Shown here: in pieces, positions 54,391-62,556 of the stretch
How positions within the stretch are numbered: the first letter of the stretch is position 1
How the letters are laid out: the number at the start of each line of letters is the position of its first letter
Assembly: GCF_034932185.1 (NCBI RefSeq)
Contig: NZ_JAYGHW010000095.1
Location: 16,022 to 80,021 of the forward strand
DNA: 64,000 bases
Source: Spirulina sp034932185
GTDB taxonomy: Bacteria; Cyanobacteriota; Cyanobacteriia; Cyanobacteriales; Spirulinaceae
Reading direction: 5' to 3'
The notes under the pieces: model-generated
Databases searched by the model: none
What the model was told of the DNA's origin: nothing
Seen by the model: the letters and a program-made list of their open reading frames with translations, nothing else
Program-made: the position numbers and the translations under genes

Positions 54391-54598
54391 AGGCTGTCAA
54401 CATTTCTTGGGCTAACTGAAGAGAGGCGATCGCTTGCTCGCGCTTGACGCTGGGAAAGTGATCTAAAAATTCATCCAAGGGATCACCGGCTTGGAGGTAA
54501 TCGAGTAGTGTTTTAATGGGTACACGGGTTCCAGTAAAGACGGGGGTTCCGCCTAAAATATCGGGGTCACTGTGGATAATGGGGGATGGGGCGATCAT
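54374..54598 (-). CDS. DUF433 antitoxin
   Basis: The protein has 74 residues from MIAPSPIIHSDPDILGGTPV at 54598. The DUF433 pattern GGTPVFTGTRVPIKTLLDYL is complete; it is a small helix-turn-helix-like domain that pairs with DUF5615 toxins. A longer open frame upstream runs into copy C of the 62-bp repeat and is rejected. Confidence 0.88.
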   Translation of the reverse strand: MIAPSPIIHSDPDILGGTPVFTGTRVPIKTLLDYLQAGDPLDEFLDHFPSVKREQAIASLQLAQEMLTAYANPT

Positions 54599-54665
54599 GT
54601 TGGTGATGAATGGGGGTTCTCTTTCAATTTTAGCGGATTGGGAGGGGAGAAACCCTAAGGAGGGG

Positions 54666-54727
54666 AGAAACCGGGTTGCTTGCATTGGCTCGTTTTGCCG
54701 CTACATCCTAACAGAAACCCGGTTTCT
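54666..54727. repeat. 62-bp palindrome-ended dispersed element, copy C
   Basis: It has terminal inverted repeats AGAAACCGGGTT/AACCCGGTTTCT and is in direct orientation to copy B. It lies 67 bases before the start of the DUF433 gene and 43 bases after the FGE-fold gene end. A partial extra AGAAACC lies just upstream (around 54649). Confidence 0.9.
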
Positions 54728-54770
54728 GATTTGCGCCATGTAGAGGGAAACAAGGAAAAAAGAGAGATGC

Positions 54771-57035
54771 TTAAGGTGTTCCGGGGCAAACAACACGAAA
54801 ACCAATGTAGTTGTTTTTGCCGTTGTAGGTGAGGTTCATACGAATGGCCGAGCGGCAGTTCCCTGGATCATATTTCCAGGAACCGCCACGCACAAGCTTA
54901 CTTAATTTTAATTTACTACTCAATAAGCTTTTAAGATAATCTTTATCATTCCGAAAATCATTATTAATCCATGCCCTTCCATCTGTTGGTGCACATTCAT
55001 AACTGTCATGCCAATCATCTAAACACCACTCATGAACATTCCCGTGCATATCCTGGAGTCCCCAAGCATTGGGCGCGTTTAAGCTCCCCACCGGGATCGT
55101 TTTCTGTCGATATTCCCCTTTCTTCCCCCTGCCATAGGTGTAATCGCCGTTATAGTTGGCTACTTGCGGGGAGAGGGTGGGGCCAAAGTGGAAAGGGGTG
55201 GTTGTACCAGCACGACAGGCATATTCCCACTCTGCTTCACTGGGTAGGCGATAGGTTTTTCCGGTAGCTTGGCTTAATCGTAGACAGAATTCCATACAGT
55301 CTTCCCAACTTACACACTCAACAGGGTTGTTTTCACCTTTGAAATAAGAGGGATCAGGATCAAGAGAACGCACTACTGGAGGTAATTGAGCAACAATTTT
55401 CCATTGCTGTTGGGTGATCACAGTACGACTCATCCAAAATCGAGAAATTTTAACCGGATGCTGGGGATCTTCATCACTAAATCGCTCTGTTTCGTTTTTT
55501 GGTGATCCCATTATAAATTCTCCAGCCGGGATCATCACCATTGCAATGTTTACTTCTAGAATATCTTCAGATAAAGGATCTTCAAAGTCCAACTCTAAAA
55601 TATCTTCATCTTCTTGTTTTTGTTGAAATTGAACATCGATTTCTTCGAGAGAATATATTTCTAGTCGTGATTTACGATGAAAAACATCACGACTCCGGTG
55701 GTATAAAAGTTGGATAATATATTTGCGATAACTGTAATGAGATTTAAATTGTTTCAAGCTTTTTTGAGCCTTTTTTAAATCCATCAATGGTTCACAAACT
55801 ACATCAAAAATTTCCTGCCAACTAAATAAATGGCGAGGTAGTTTTTGGCTCATATACCATTTACGGCTGAGATAATAAAAGTCTTCTTGGTAAAAGCACC
55901 AAAGGTGATAGAGAGCCAGTTTTTGCTCTGAAAGAGGAACTGTTTCACTAGTAATACAATCTACAAAATTCTTCAGCCAATCGATAGCATCCCAATCCGG
56001 ATTTGTAGTGCTAAGAAAATGGTAATGTTTAAGTAATTGTTTTTCCGATTTCCATCGGCTGACACTTCGATGTAAGTAGTCAAATAGAAGAAAGGTAGAA
56101 AATTTCTGCTCTAAGGTTGTCCGTTTTGGTGGAGACCAAGGTAGCTCATAATCATTCTTATCATTTATCCAAATCCCTTCTTTTTGGAATACATTAGTTT
56201 TTTCAAAATAGCCCTGATTTTGTCCCTTTTGTCGCTGGGCAATTTCCCCATCTTGATTAAGCGTGATGATCTCATAGTAATAGATAGTCAATTCTGGAAA
56301 AACTTTAGTTTCTTCAGTAGGTTCTATCATCGTTAAAAGTTCTGGAGGAACTTTGAGCCTAATCCTGTTGCCCAAATACACTTGATTATTTTTAACCGTT
56401 AATTTAAGAAATTCCCCTCGACAATCCTCAAAACGCTTCCGGCAAAAATGCCCCATCGCCCGCGCAAAAATTCGCAACCGATCAAACTCCTCCATCGGCT
56501 GATGCAAAACCTCCGTCAACGCCACCAACCGCATCAAATCCGCCGGATTCTCCTGATAAGCCCGCTCAAACTCCGCCGCCAACGCCGCCACCGTCTTCTC
56601 TGGCTTTAAATAAGCCCAAGCCGTCCAAGCCTGCGACTCCTTAAACTCCTGATCATCTAAATATAAATCTGGTAAATCCTTCTGCACATAAACCAACAAC
56701 AACCGCGCCACCCGCTTTAACCGCTCCTCCCCAAACCGCTCATCATTTTTCAACCGGTCTAACAACGCTTCGCGCACCTCCCGCTTCATTTCATAAAGTT
56801 CATGGCCCACCTCCTCACATAAACCCGACAACAACAAATCCGAAACCGCAACCCAAGGAATATTTAAAGACCGATTATGGCGATCGCAATTGAAATTGCC
56901 CCAAAGGTGATAGAGCAAATCCGGCGTAACCGCCAAAGGCAACGCCGCATGACAAGCAAAATCCAAATGAGCCGATGTAAACCGCTCCTCAAACGCCCTA
57001 ATTTGCTCTTGAGCAGGATCAATGGTTGATAGCAT
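54771..57035 (-). CDS. Conflict-system protein with C-terminal formylglycine-generating-enzyme (C-type lectin) fold
   Basis: The protein has 754 residues from the ATG at 57035, with GGGAG 8 bases upstream. The N-terminal ~480 residues are helical and unrecognised, starting LSTIDPAQEQIRAFEERFTS. The last ~250 residues are an FGE-sulfatase domain: MVMIPAGEFIMGSPKNETER, VECVSWEDCMEFCLRLSQ, RLPSEAEWEYACRAGT, MHGNVHEWCLDDW and LVRGGSWKYDPGNCRSAIR, ending IGFRVVCPG. In active FGE two cysteines flank this loop; here GGSWxC has become GGSWKY while the second Cys remains. A binding role is therefore likelier than catalysis. It ends an operon with MoxR, vWA and VapBC genes. Confidence 0.85.
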   Translation of the reverse strand: MLSTIDPAQEQIRAFEERFTSAHLDFACHAALPLAVTPDLLYHLWGNFNCDRHNRSLNIPWVAVSDLLLSGLCEEVGHELYEMKREVREALLDRLKNDERFGEERLKRVARLLLVYVQKDLPDLYLDDQEFKESQAWTAWAYLKPEKTVAALAAEFERAYQENPADLMRLVALTEVLHQPMEEFDRLRIFARAMGHFCRKRFEDCRGEFLKLTVKNNQVYLGNRIRLKVPPELLTMIEPTEETKVFPELTIYYYEIITLNQDGEIAQRQKGQNQGYFEKTNVFQKEGIWINDKNDYELPWSPPKRTTLEQKFSTFLLFDYLHRSVSRWKSEKQLLKHYHFLSTTNPDWDAIDWLKNFVDCITSETVPLSEQKLALYHLWCFYQEDFYYLSRKWYMSQKLPRHLFSWQEIFDVVCEPLMDLKKAQKSLKQFKSHYSYRKYIIQLLYHRSRDVFHRKSRLEIYSLEEIDVQFQQKQEDEDILELDFEDPLSEDILEVNIAMVMIPAGEFIMGSPKNETERFSDEDPQHPVKISRFWMSRTVITQQQWKIVAQLPPVVRSLDPDPSYFKGENNPVECVSWEDCMEFCLRLSQATGKTYRLPSEAEWEYACRAGTTTPFHFGPTLSPQVANYNGDYTYGRGKKGEYRQKTIPVGSLNAPNAWGLQDMHGNVHEWCLDDWHDSYECAPTDGRAWINNDFRNDKDYLKSLLSSKLKLSKLVRGGSWKYDPGNCRSAIRMNLTYNGKNNYIGFRVVCPGTP

Positions 57036-57037
57036 TT

Positions 57038-57445
57038 TCAAGACTCCCAATCTTCATAAACTAACTGCTGTATTCGACCAAATTCACGGGTATTATGCGT
57101 GACTAATGTTAAAGAATTAGCAATGGCGATCGCAGCAATCAGTAAATCATTTGCACCAATTGGATTGCCCGCTATAGCAAGCTCTGCCCTAATTTCACCC
57201 GCAACTTTAGCACTGCTCATATCAAAAGGAACTACAATAAACTCATCAAAAAGACCATTAATTTTGTTTAGGTTTTTCTGATATTGTGTGCTACGGCAGA
57301 CACCATAATAAAGCTCACTGTAAACGATTGTACAGAGACGAATATTCTCCTTGGGTATAGAAAGAAGACGTTGATTAACGAATGAATTTGAAGAATTGAG
57401 AACTTTGATACAAACATTAGTATCTAATAAATAGGTTACGTCCAT
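57038..57445 (-). CDS. vapC: PIN-domain toxin, VapC-like
   Basis: The 135-residue PIN domain has the conserved acidic residues in place: YLLDTNVCI, CTIVYSELYYG and GANDLLIAAIA, then TLVTHNTREFGRI. It is predicted to be a ribonuclease. It starts inside the antitoxin gene (10-base overlap) and ends 2 bases before the FGE-fold gene start, so it sits within the conflict operon rather than beside it. Confidence 0.92.
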   Translation of the reverse strand: MDVTYLLDTNVCIKVLNSSNSFVNQRLLSIPKENIRLCTIVYSELYYGVCRSTQYQKNLNKINGLFDEFIVVPFDMSSAKVAGEIRAELAIAGNPIGANDLLIAAIAIANSLTLVTHNTREFGRIQQLVYEDWES

Positions 57446-57717
57446 TCCTCTCGCTCCTCAAATTCTAATTGTTGTGGACGCTCTAACGGTTCTCCAAGCC
57501 AACCGCCCACCACTTCCTCCAAAAAATAACGAGAATATCCTAATGCCTCAGGCCCCTCCAATACCTTAGGAGCCGAAGGCAATGGCTCAGAAACCTGAAC
57601 CACCACAGGCTGAAAAACCATCAAAATTTCTAAATCCTGATTCCTCAACCCTTCCGGAACCGTCACCTGTAAAGCACCATCTTGGCCAACATGAGCCTGT
57701 AACTTGATTGTTTCCAT
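57436..57717 (-). CDS. VapB-type antitoxin
   Basis: The protein has 93 residues from METIKLQAHVGQDGALQVTV at 57717; longer upstream frames overlap the vWA gene in another frame. The N-terminal beta hairpin (QDGALQVTVPEGLRNQDLEI) is typical of cyanobacterial PIN-partner antitoxins. The C-terminus is acidic (EGPEALGYSRYFLEEVVGGW) and probably wraps the toxin. The start lies 14 bases after the vWA stop. Confidence 0.82.
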   Translation of the reverse strand: METIKLQAHVGQDGALQVTVPEGLRNQDLEILMVFQPVVVQVSEPLPSAPKVLEGPEALGYSRYFLEEVVGGWLGEPLERPQQLEFEEREEWT

Positions 57718-57731
57718 CCCCAAATCCTCCA

Positions 57732-58883
57732 CTAAGCCAACTCCATCATAAAACGTCCCCTTAAAATCTTCATCGCCCGCTGAAGCCCCGCCCGATCGCA
57801 CCCCACCATCGGAACTCGTAGCGCGATCGCCCCCGCCGTCGTTCCCCCCCATCGCTGCGGCGGCATCGGATTCACCCACACCAGATAACGCACCCGCGAT
57901 CGCAACTGCCCCAAAAACTGCTCCGTCATCCTCAACCGCTCCTCACTATAACCACCCCGCGCCGCCCCCCCATCACTAAAAATTACCACCGCCCCATGAC
58001 GAGGCGAAAGACCCGCCACCACCCGATCCAACCGTTCATAATCCGTGCGCGTGCGATCGCAATAGAGGAAATCCAGGGGGCAATTGTGGAAATAATAGAG
58101 GTGCGATCGCCCCAAACGTCCCCCCCGCATCGCCGTTAACCGCAACCGCTCCCCCAACCGATGAAACGCCACCATCGACCCATCCACATCCAGCAACAAC
58201 GTCAACTCAACCCGATTCACCCGTGGCGCAACCAACACCGGATGCAACAAAAACCCCTCCTGGGCAATCCGTTGCACCGTTTTTCCCACATCCAACTCCG
58301 TCGCTGGCCCCTCCCGCAAAGGACGGCGCAAAACTCGCCAAGTCTGTTTCATTTCCCGCTCACTCACCGGCAAATAATCCCCAAAGCGAAACGAACCCCC
58401 CGGCTCTAATTCCTGCTCTTTCGTTTTAGCCACCTGCACCTCATTGGCGATCGCTAAGGTGGGATCAGCGGGAGATTCTAAAAGAGTCTCCGAGGATTTT
58501 GAAGGTGTTAATTCTAATGATTCTAAATCGGGGGATTCGGGCGATTCTGAAGGCGTTGATGGAGGAGGAAGGGGGGAGGGCGATCGCTCCTCAACTTCTG
58601 AAGTTTCCCCCACAACAGGAGGCTCTGGAATCACCTTGAAATCGGGGTTAGTATCAGCAATACAAGCCTCAAAACAACGCTCAAACATCTGCTGATCACG
58701 GGTAGATTTTACCCAAAGCGTTTGGCACAATTGTTTCAAAGCCACCTTAGGCTCCGTTGCCGACACCCCAAACCCCCCCATCAACGCCCGCAACACCAAA
58801 TCATAATCATCAACCCCCAACACAAAGCCCGCACCACGCAGCTTTTCAAATAAATTGCGTAAGGGCAGGTCATTAACTTTCAT
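57732..58883 (-). CDS. vWA-domain protein of MoxR-vWA conflict system
   Basis: The 383-residue protein has a helical N-terminal part (~1-90), a Ser/Pro/Glu-rich disordered linker (~95-155) and a CoxE-like von Willebrand A domain (~200-383). The metal site is read as LLLDVDGSM with AVVIFSDGGA later; the first serine of the usual DxSxS is Asp here. Such proteins work as substrate adaptors of MoxR ATPases. It follows the MoxR gene after 2 bases. Confidence 0.85.
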   Translation of the reverse strand: MKVNDLPLRNLFEKLRGAGFVLGVDDYDLVLRALMGGFGVSATEPKVALKQLCQTLWVKSTRDQQMFERCFEACIADTNPDFKVIPEPPVVGETSEVEERSPSPLPPPSTPSESPESPDLESLELTPSKSSETLLESPADPTLAIANEVQVAKTKEQELEPGGSFRFGDYLPVSEREMKQTWRVLRRPLREGPATELDVGKTVQRIAQEGFLLHPVLVAPRVNRVELTLLLDVDGSMVAFHRLGERLRLTAMRGGRLGRSHLYYFHNCPLDFLYCDRTRTDYERLDRVVAGLSPRHGAVVIFSDGGAARGGYSEERLRMTEQFLGQLRSRVRYLVWVNPMPPQRWGGTTAGAIALRVPMVGCDRAGLQRAMKILRGRFMMELA

Positions 58884-58885
58884 CT

Positions 58886-59836
58886 CTAGACCTCACCCTT
58901 AAACCATTGAATATAATATTTATGGTCATCCCATTTTTTGAGTAAAACACTCAAATGGGGTAATTGCTGATCTAATCGCTCCAGAATTAAATCCGGTTCC
59001 GTTGCCTCCTCTTTTAAGACCTCAAACCAATCAATTAATTCACTGGTGCTGACCATCTTGCCCCCCTCTCCTTTCTCTTGTTTCAAAATCTCCCGCACTT
59101 CTAAAAACCGCTCAACTGCTTTTTCAACCCAAGACAATTCCGGCGAGATTTCTAGGGGATCATTTTGATGATTCGCGCCAAAGTGACGGGCTAAGATAAT
59201 GCGGATCAGGTCTTCAGTTTTAGGGAACTCGATATAGTGAAACAAACAACGACGTAAAAAAGCATCAGGTAAATCCCGCTCTTGGTTACTGGTGATAAAA
59301 ATAATCGGTGGATGTTTTGCCGAAACTTCTCGACCCGTTTCATCAATCGTAAAGTAATTTTCATCCAGTTCTAAGAGTAAATCATTGGGGAAATCAATAT
59401 CCGCCTTATCAATTTCATCAATCAACACCACCATCTGCTCTTCATTCTCAAAAGCTTTCCCCAGCGGCCCCAATTTTACATAGGACTCCGGATCATTCAT
59501 CCGGGCAATCTCCTGCTCCTGTTTAACCTGCCCAAGGGAAATTAACTGAGCATCCCGCAATCGCGCCAAATTATCATAGGTATAAAGGCCATCCTGCGCC
59601 TTACTCGTCGATTTAATCGTCCAAACCGCATAGGGCAACTTTAATTCATAGGCAACCGCCTGCGCCAATCGCGTTTTACCACAACCCGGCTCCCCCTGTA
59701 ACAGCAACGGCCGCTTAAGGAAAATCGCCAAATTAACGGCATCAATGAGTTCCGTGCTGGGGAAATAGGGGTAAATGGGTTTACCTTGATATGTTTCCCC
59801 TTGGGGAGGATGAACTTTACCAGTATATTTTTTCAT
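58886..59836 (-). CDS. MoxR-family AAA+ ATPase
   Basis: The 316-residue ATPase has Walker A LLLQGEPGCGKTRLAQAVAY, Walker B MVVLIDEIDKADIDFPNDLL, sensor 1 IIFITSNQERDLPDAFLRRC and an arginine finger in the same stretch. The lid domain is short. MoxR proteins remodel partner proteins together with vWA adaptors. It lies 14 bases after the iSTAND-like gene and 2 bases before the vWA gene. Confidence 0.93.
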   Translation of the reverse strand: MKKYTGKVHPPQGETYQGKPIYPYFPSTELIDAVNLAIFLKRPLLLQGEPGCGKTRLAQAVAYELKLPYAVWTIKSTSKAQDGLYTYDNLARLRDAQLISLGQVKQEQEIARMNDPESYVKLGPLGKAFENEEQMVVLIDEIDKADIDFPNDLLLELDENYFTIDETGREVSAKHPPIIFITSNQERDLPDAFLRRCLFHYIEFPKTEDLIRIILARHFGANHQNDPLEISPELSWVEKAVERFLEVREILKQEKGEGGKMVSTSELIDWFEVLKEEATEPDLILERLDQQLPHLSVLLKKWDDHKYYIQWFKGEV

Positions 59837-59850
59837 GATGTTTTAACGGT

Positions 59851-61581
59851 TTAACTATAGTGGTGTTGCCATCGACGCTCAAAATCTGTCCATTTAAATG
59901 GATAGCATTCCTCACAAATATACCTGAAAAGATCTTCCTGTGCTTGCAAGTCCAAACCCTCATCTTCAAGAATGTGTAAAACTCTTTGACTGTCTTCCTC
60001 TGGAACGCCTTCCTGGGTTAAGTCATGCATAAACTGATAAAGATGATCCCGTAGATTGTCACTGGATAAATATTCGATCTTGGTTAATGGATAGAGTTCA
60101 TGGGGTAACTGAGATCGCCTTGACAGTGTAGGCTGTGAACGATAAGTCATTTGCCAAACATCCGAGGCTTCCTCTAAAGCAACAAAAATAAACACCAGCT
60201 TATTTTTCGACTGAAGCTTTTGGCATCTTTCATCATAAAAATTAACAAGCGGCTGCCAGAAATTGAGCATAAACTCTTCAATAGCTTCGCTTGTCGTTGC
60301 ATGAATATCTTTAACAATAAAAATGACTGATTGGGTTTCTAGCCTTTTAATAATTGTGGCAAAAATTTTGTCAATACTTGCATTTCTTTCAAGACCCAAT
60401 TGCCCACAAACCAATTTTTTTAAACAACTTCCTTGGCTGAGAGCCGCGCAATTAATTTTTTTAAGAAAGCTTTGCTTAAAATAATATTTTTGACTGAGAA
60501 AACGGTGAACCAGCAAAGGCTGTGCAGATCTTGCTTGACCCAAAATCAAGCAAGCTCCGATAGGATTCTCAAGGAACCGATCAAATTCGCTTTGTTGGGT
60601 TTGATAGTCAAACTTGAGCAAGCATCGCCAAATCTTCTGGGGTAGTGCTTCGGATTTGACTAAATCATAAGTTGATTGAGTTTTATCATAAGTTGCTTGA
60701 ATTTTTACCTCTATTCTATCTAGCGATGCTTGCATTTTGCTCAATTCATCCAGAATTTGATCGGTGCTGACTTCGATAACCCCTAAATCTTGCAGCACTT
60801 TTTTTTGAAACTGTGAATCAAATTGTTGATATTTTTTAATATCCTTTAAGCCTTCTTCTACCTTTTCAAAATGATTAAGGATGATCGTAATATCTTGCTC
60901 CTGAAATTCTTTGAGTTTGTCTAACTCCTTCCGCATTTCAGTTAATAAATTGAGGCTTAAACCTGCAAAGGCTTCCCCCTTTTGAGCAAAATCCCGTTTC
61001 AAAACTTCCCGTAATGCCTTGGGAAACACAGTATGCAATTCTTTGGCAACTTCACCCAAGACTTCATCAGAAATGGAGGGGTGGTTAGGAATCTGTCCAT
61101 ATAACTTTTCACAAATATCCCGCCAGAGTGGAATCGTTAAACAGGTTTTTTGCGTCAAGTGATGATCTGTAGGGGTGATCACATCCGCTAGATTCTGCTC
61201 CATTAATGCTGGGTAGTCCTCACGGGTATCATCTTGCTGGGCAAGGTTCACCCAGTTCTGTTCAGCGTGCTTCGCTAACTTTTTCAGCGCGTCTTGAGTT
61301 TCCCCTCGATAGGACTTCGCCTTGGCCAAGATAACAACGGCGATCGCCTTCCCCACCGCCTTCGTTAAATGCCGATTCTCCAGCAACCGCCCATCATCCC
61401 CTGAGTCAAGCAATTTATCCAGGGCGCTGGCCGCATTGCCCCCGGCCACAGCGTTGATCACCCCCAGTAACGCCTTAACCCCATCCTCAGTGAGGATGCT
61501 TCCGGCGGGAGCGAGTACAGGACATAAAGACGAAATCAACAGCGAACCCGCCGACACCAGTAACCGACGTTGTAGGGCCAT
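59851..61581 (-). CDS. iSTAND-like coiled-coil protein of the conflict operon
   Basis: The protein has 576 residues from MALQRRLLVSAGSLLISSLC at 61581; a 49-residue upstream extension with Cys and Trp runs into the psb32 promoter and is rejected. A hydrophobic N-terminus (1-50) is followed by a helical domain (~60-230). A long coiled coil (~235-340, LDKLKEFQEQDITIILNHFE onward) leads to a C-terminal domain (~350-576). That domain resembles STAND-type folds but has CLILGQARSAQPLLVHRF where a P-loop would be, and VIFIVKDIHATTSE in the Walker B place. I infer an inactive STAND (iSTAND) module. Its identity is uncertain. Confidence 0.55.
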   Translation of the reverse strand: MALQRRLLVSAGSLLISSLCPVLAPAGSILTEDGVKALLGVINAVAGGNAASALDKLLDSGDDGRLLENRHLTKAVGKAIAVVILAKAKSYRGETQDALKKLAKHAEQNWVNLAQQDDTREDYPALMEQNLADVITPTDHHLTQKTCLTIPLWRDICEKLYGQIPNHPSISDEVLGEVAKELHTVFPKALREVLKRDFAQKGEAFAGLSLNLLTEMRKELDKLKEFQEQDITIILNHFEKVEEGLKDIKKYQQFDSQFQKKVLQDLGVIEVSTDQILDELSKMQASLDRIEVKIQATYDKTQSTYDLVKSEALPQKIWRCLLKFDYQTQQSEFDRFLENPIGACLILGQARSAQPLLVHRFLSQKYYFKQSFLKKINCAALSQGSCLKKLVCGQLGLERNASIDKIFATIIKRLETQSVIFIVKDIHATTSEAIEEFMLNFWQPLVNFYDERCQKLQSKNKLVFIFVALEEASDVWQMTYRSQPTLSRRSQLPHELYPLTKIEYLSSDNLRDHLYQFMHDLTQEGVPEEDSQRVLHILEDEGLDLQAQEDLFRYICEECYPFKWTDFERRWQHHYS

Positions 61582-61740
61582 ACTTCCCAAAACTATCCAA
61601 TCCCCCCATTTTATCGGAGCAGCCCACAAAATTGGCCAGACTACACCATGGGTTTGATGGCATTCTCGACAATGATCCTCACCCACACCATCCCACCCCT
61701 TAAAATAGACATCTACATTCTTTATCATTGCTGTGATCTA

Positions 61741-62436
61741 ATGCCGATACCCTTCCCCCCCCGGTTTTTACGGAATGCCCTCATCCTCTGCGGAGCCTTG
61801 ATCTTGAGCCTCACCCTCTGGCTCAGTCCCGCCAACGCCGCCACCGTTGACCAAATCCCCAGCCCCACGACCAACGCCATCATCGATACCGCCAACCTCC
61901 TCAGCCGGATTAATACCAGCAATCTCAATAAATCTTTAGAAAAACTCGCAGACCAAACCGGGCAACAGGTGCATTTCGTCACCATCGATCGCCTCGAATA
62001 CGACGACACCATCGCCGCCTTTAGCGATCGCCTCTTCACCCAATGGTTCCCCACCCCCGAACAACAGGAAAACCAAACCCTCCTCGTCCTAGCCAGCCTC
62101 ACCAACCAAGGCGCAATCCAAACCGGAGCCAGCGACCTGCTCACCCCAGAGATCAGCGCCAGCATCACCGAAGACACCCTACTCCTACCCCTACGGCGGG
62201 GGGGGAAATATAACCAAGCATTGTTAGATGCGGGCGATCGCCTCATCGCCATCCTCTCCGGTCAACCCGACCCCGGCGCACCAGAAATCGCCGCCCTCGA
62301 TGTCGAAGCCACCTACGCCACCGCCGAAGAAACCGACGACCGTAGCGCCACCGTTTGGGTCGTCGTTCTCTTGGTCGTCGCCACCGTCGTACCCATGGTC
62401 ACATACTTCGCCTATGTGGGTTTGCCCGGTCGTTAA
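61741..62436 (+). CDS. psb32: Psb32-like TPM-domain photosystem II repair protein
   Basis: The protein has 231 residues from MPIPFPPRFLRNALILCGAL at 61741. It has a signal peptide or anchor to about residue 33 and a TPM domain (~45-185; IDTANLLSRINTSNLNKSLE, GQQVHFVTIDRLEYDDTIAA). A C-terminal membrane helix follows (VWVVVLLVVATVVPMVTYFA). Psb32 protects photosystem II and speeds its repair. It is divergent from the conflict operon, with 159 bases between starts. Confidence 0.85.
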   Translation: MPIPFPPRFLRNALILCGALILSLTLWLSPANAATVDQIPSPTTNAIIDTANLLSRINTSNLNKSLEKLADQTGQQVHFVTIDRLEYDDTIAAFSDRLFTQWFPTPEQQENQTLLVLASLTNQGAIQTGASDLLTPEISASITEDTLLLPLRRGGKYNQALLDAGDRLIAILSGQPDPGAPEIAALDVEATYATAEETDDRSATVWVVVLLVVATVVPMVTYFAYVGLPGR

Positions 62437-62556
62437 AGCAATTTGATGAACTTTTCTAAAGTTATCTCAAGCTTTCCAGACGAAAACGCCCCGGCCTCCC
62501 TAGAATATGAGCTTAAAGTTCTGATCCAGAATTTTACAGAATAGGAGTAAACCTTC

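Noticed and set aside
54064..57050. Possible diversity-generating retroelement (reverse transcriptase plus template repeat) within this region
   Set aside because: No RT motif (YxDD) is found in any frame I read, and no adenine-rich copy of the variable region was noticed in the window. Only the target-like C-terminus is reported.
61582..61728. 49-residue N-terminal extension of the iSTAND-like gene with CxxC-like residues
   Set aside because: It occupies the divergent promoter region of psb32 and has no ribosome site; the hydrophobic start at 61581 is more natural.
62437..62556. High-light regulatory (HLR1) element upstream of psaL
   Set aside because: TTTTACAGAAT is present, but not the two properly spaced direct repeats that define HLR1.
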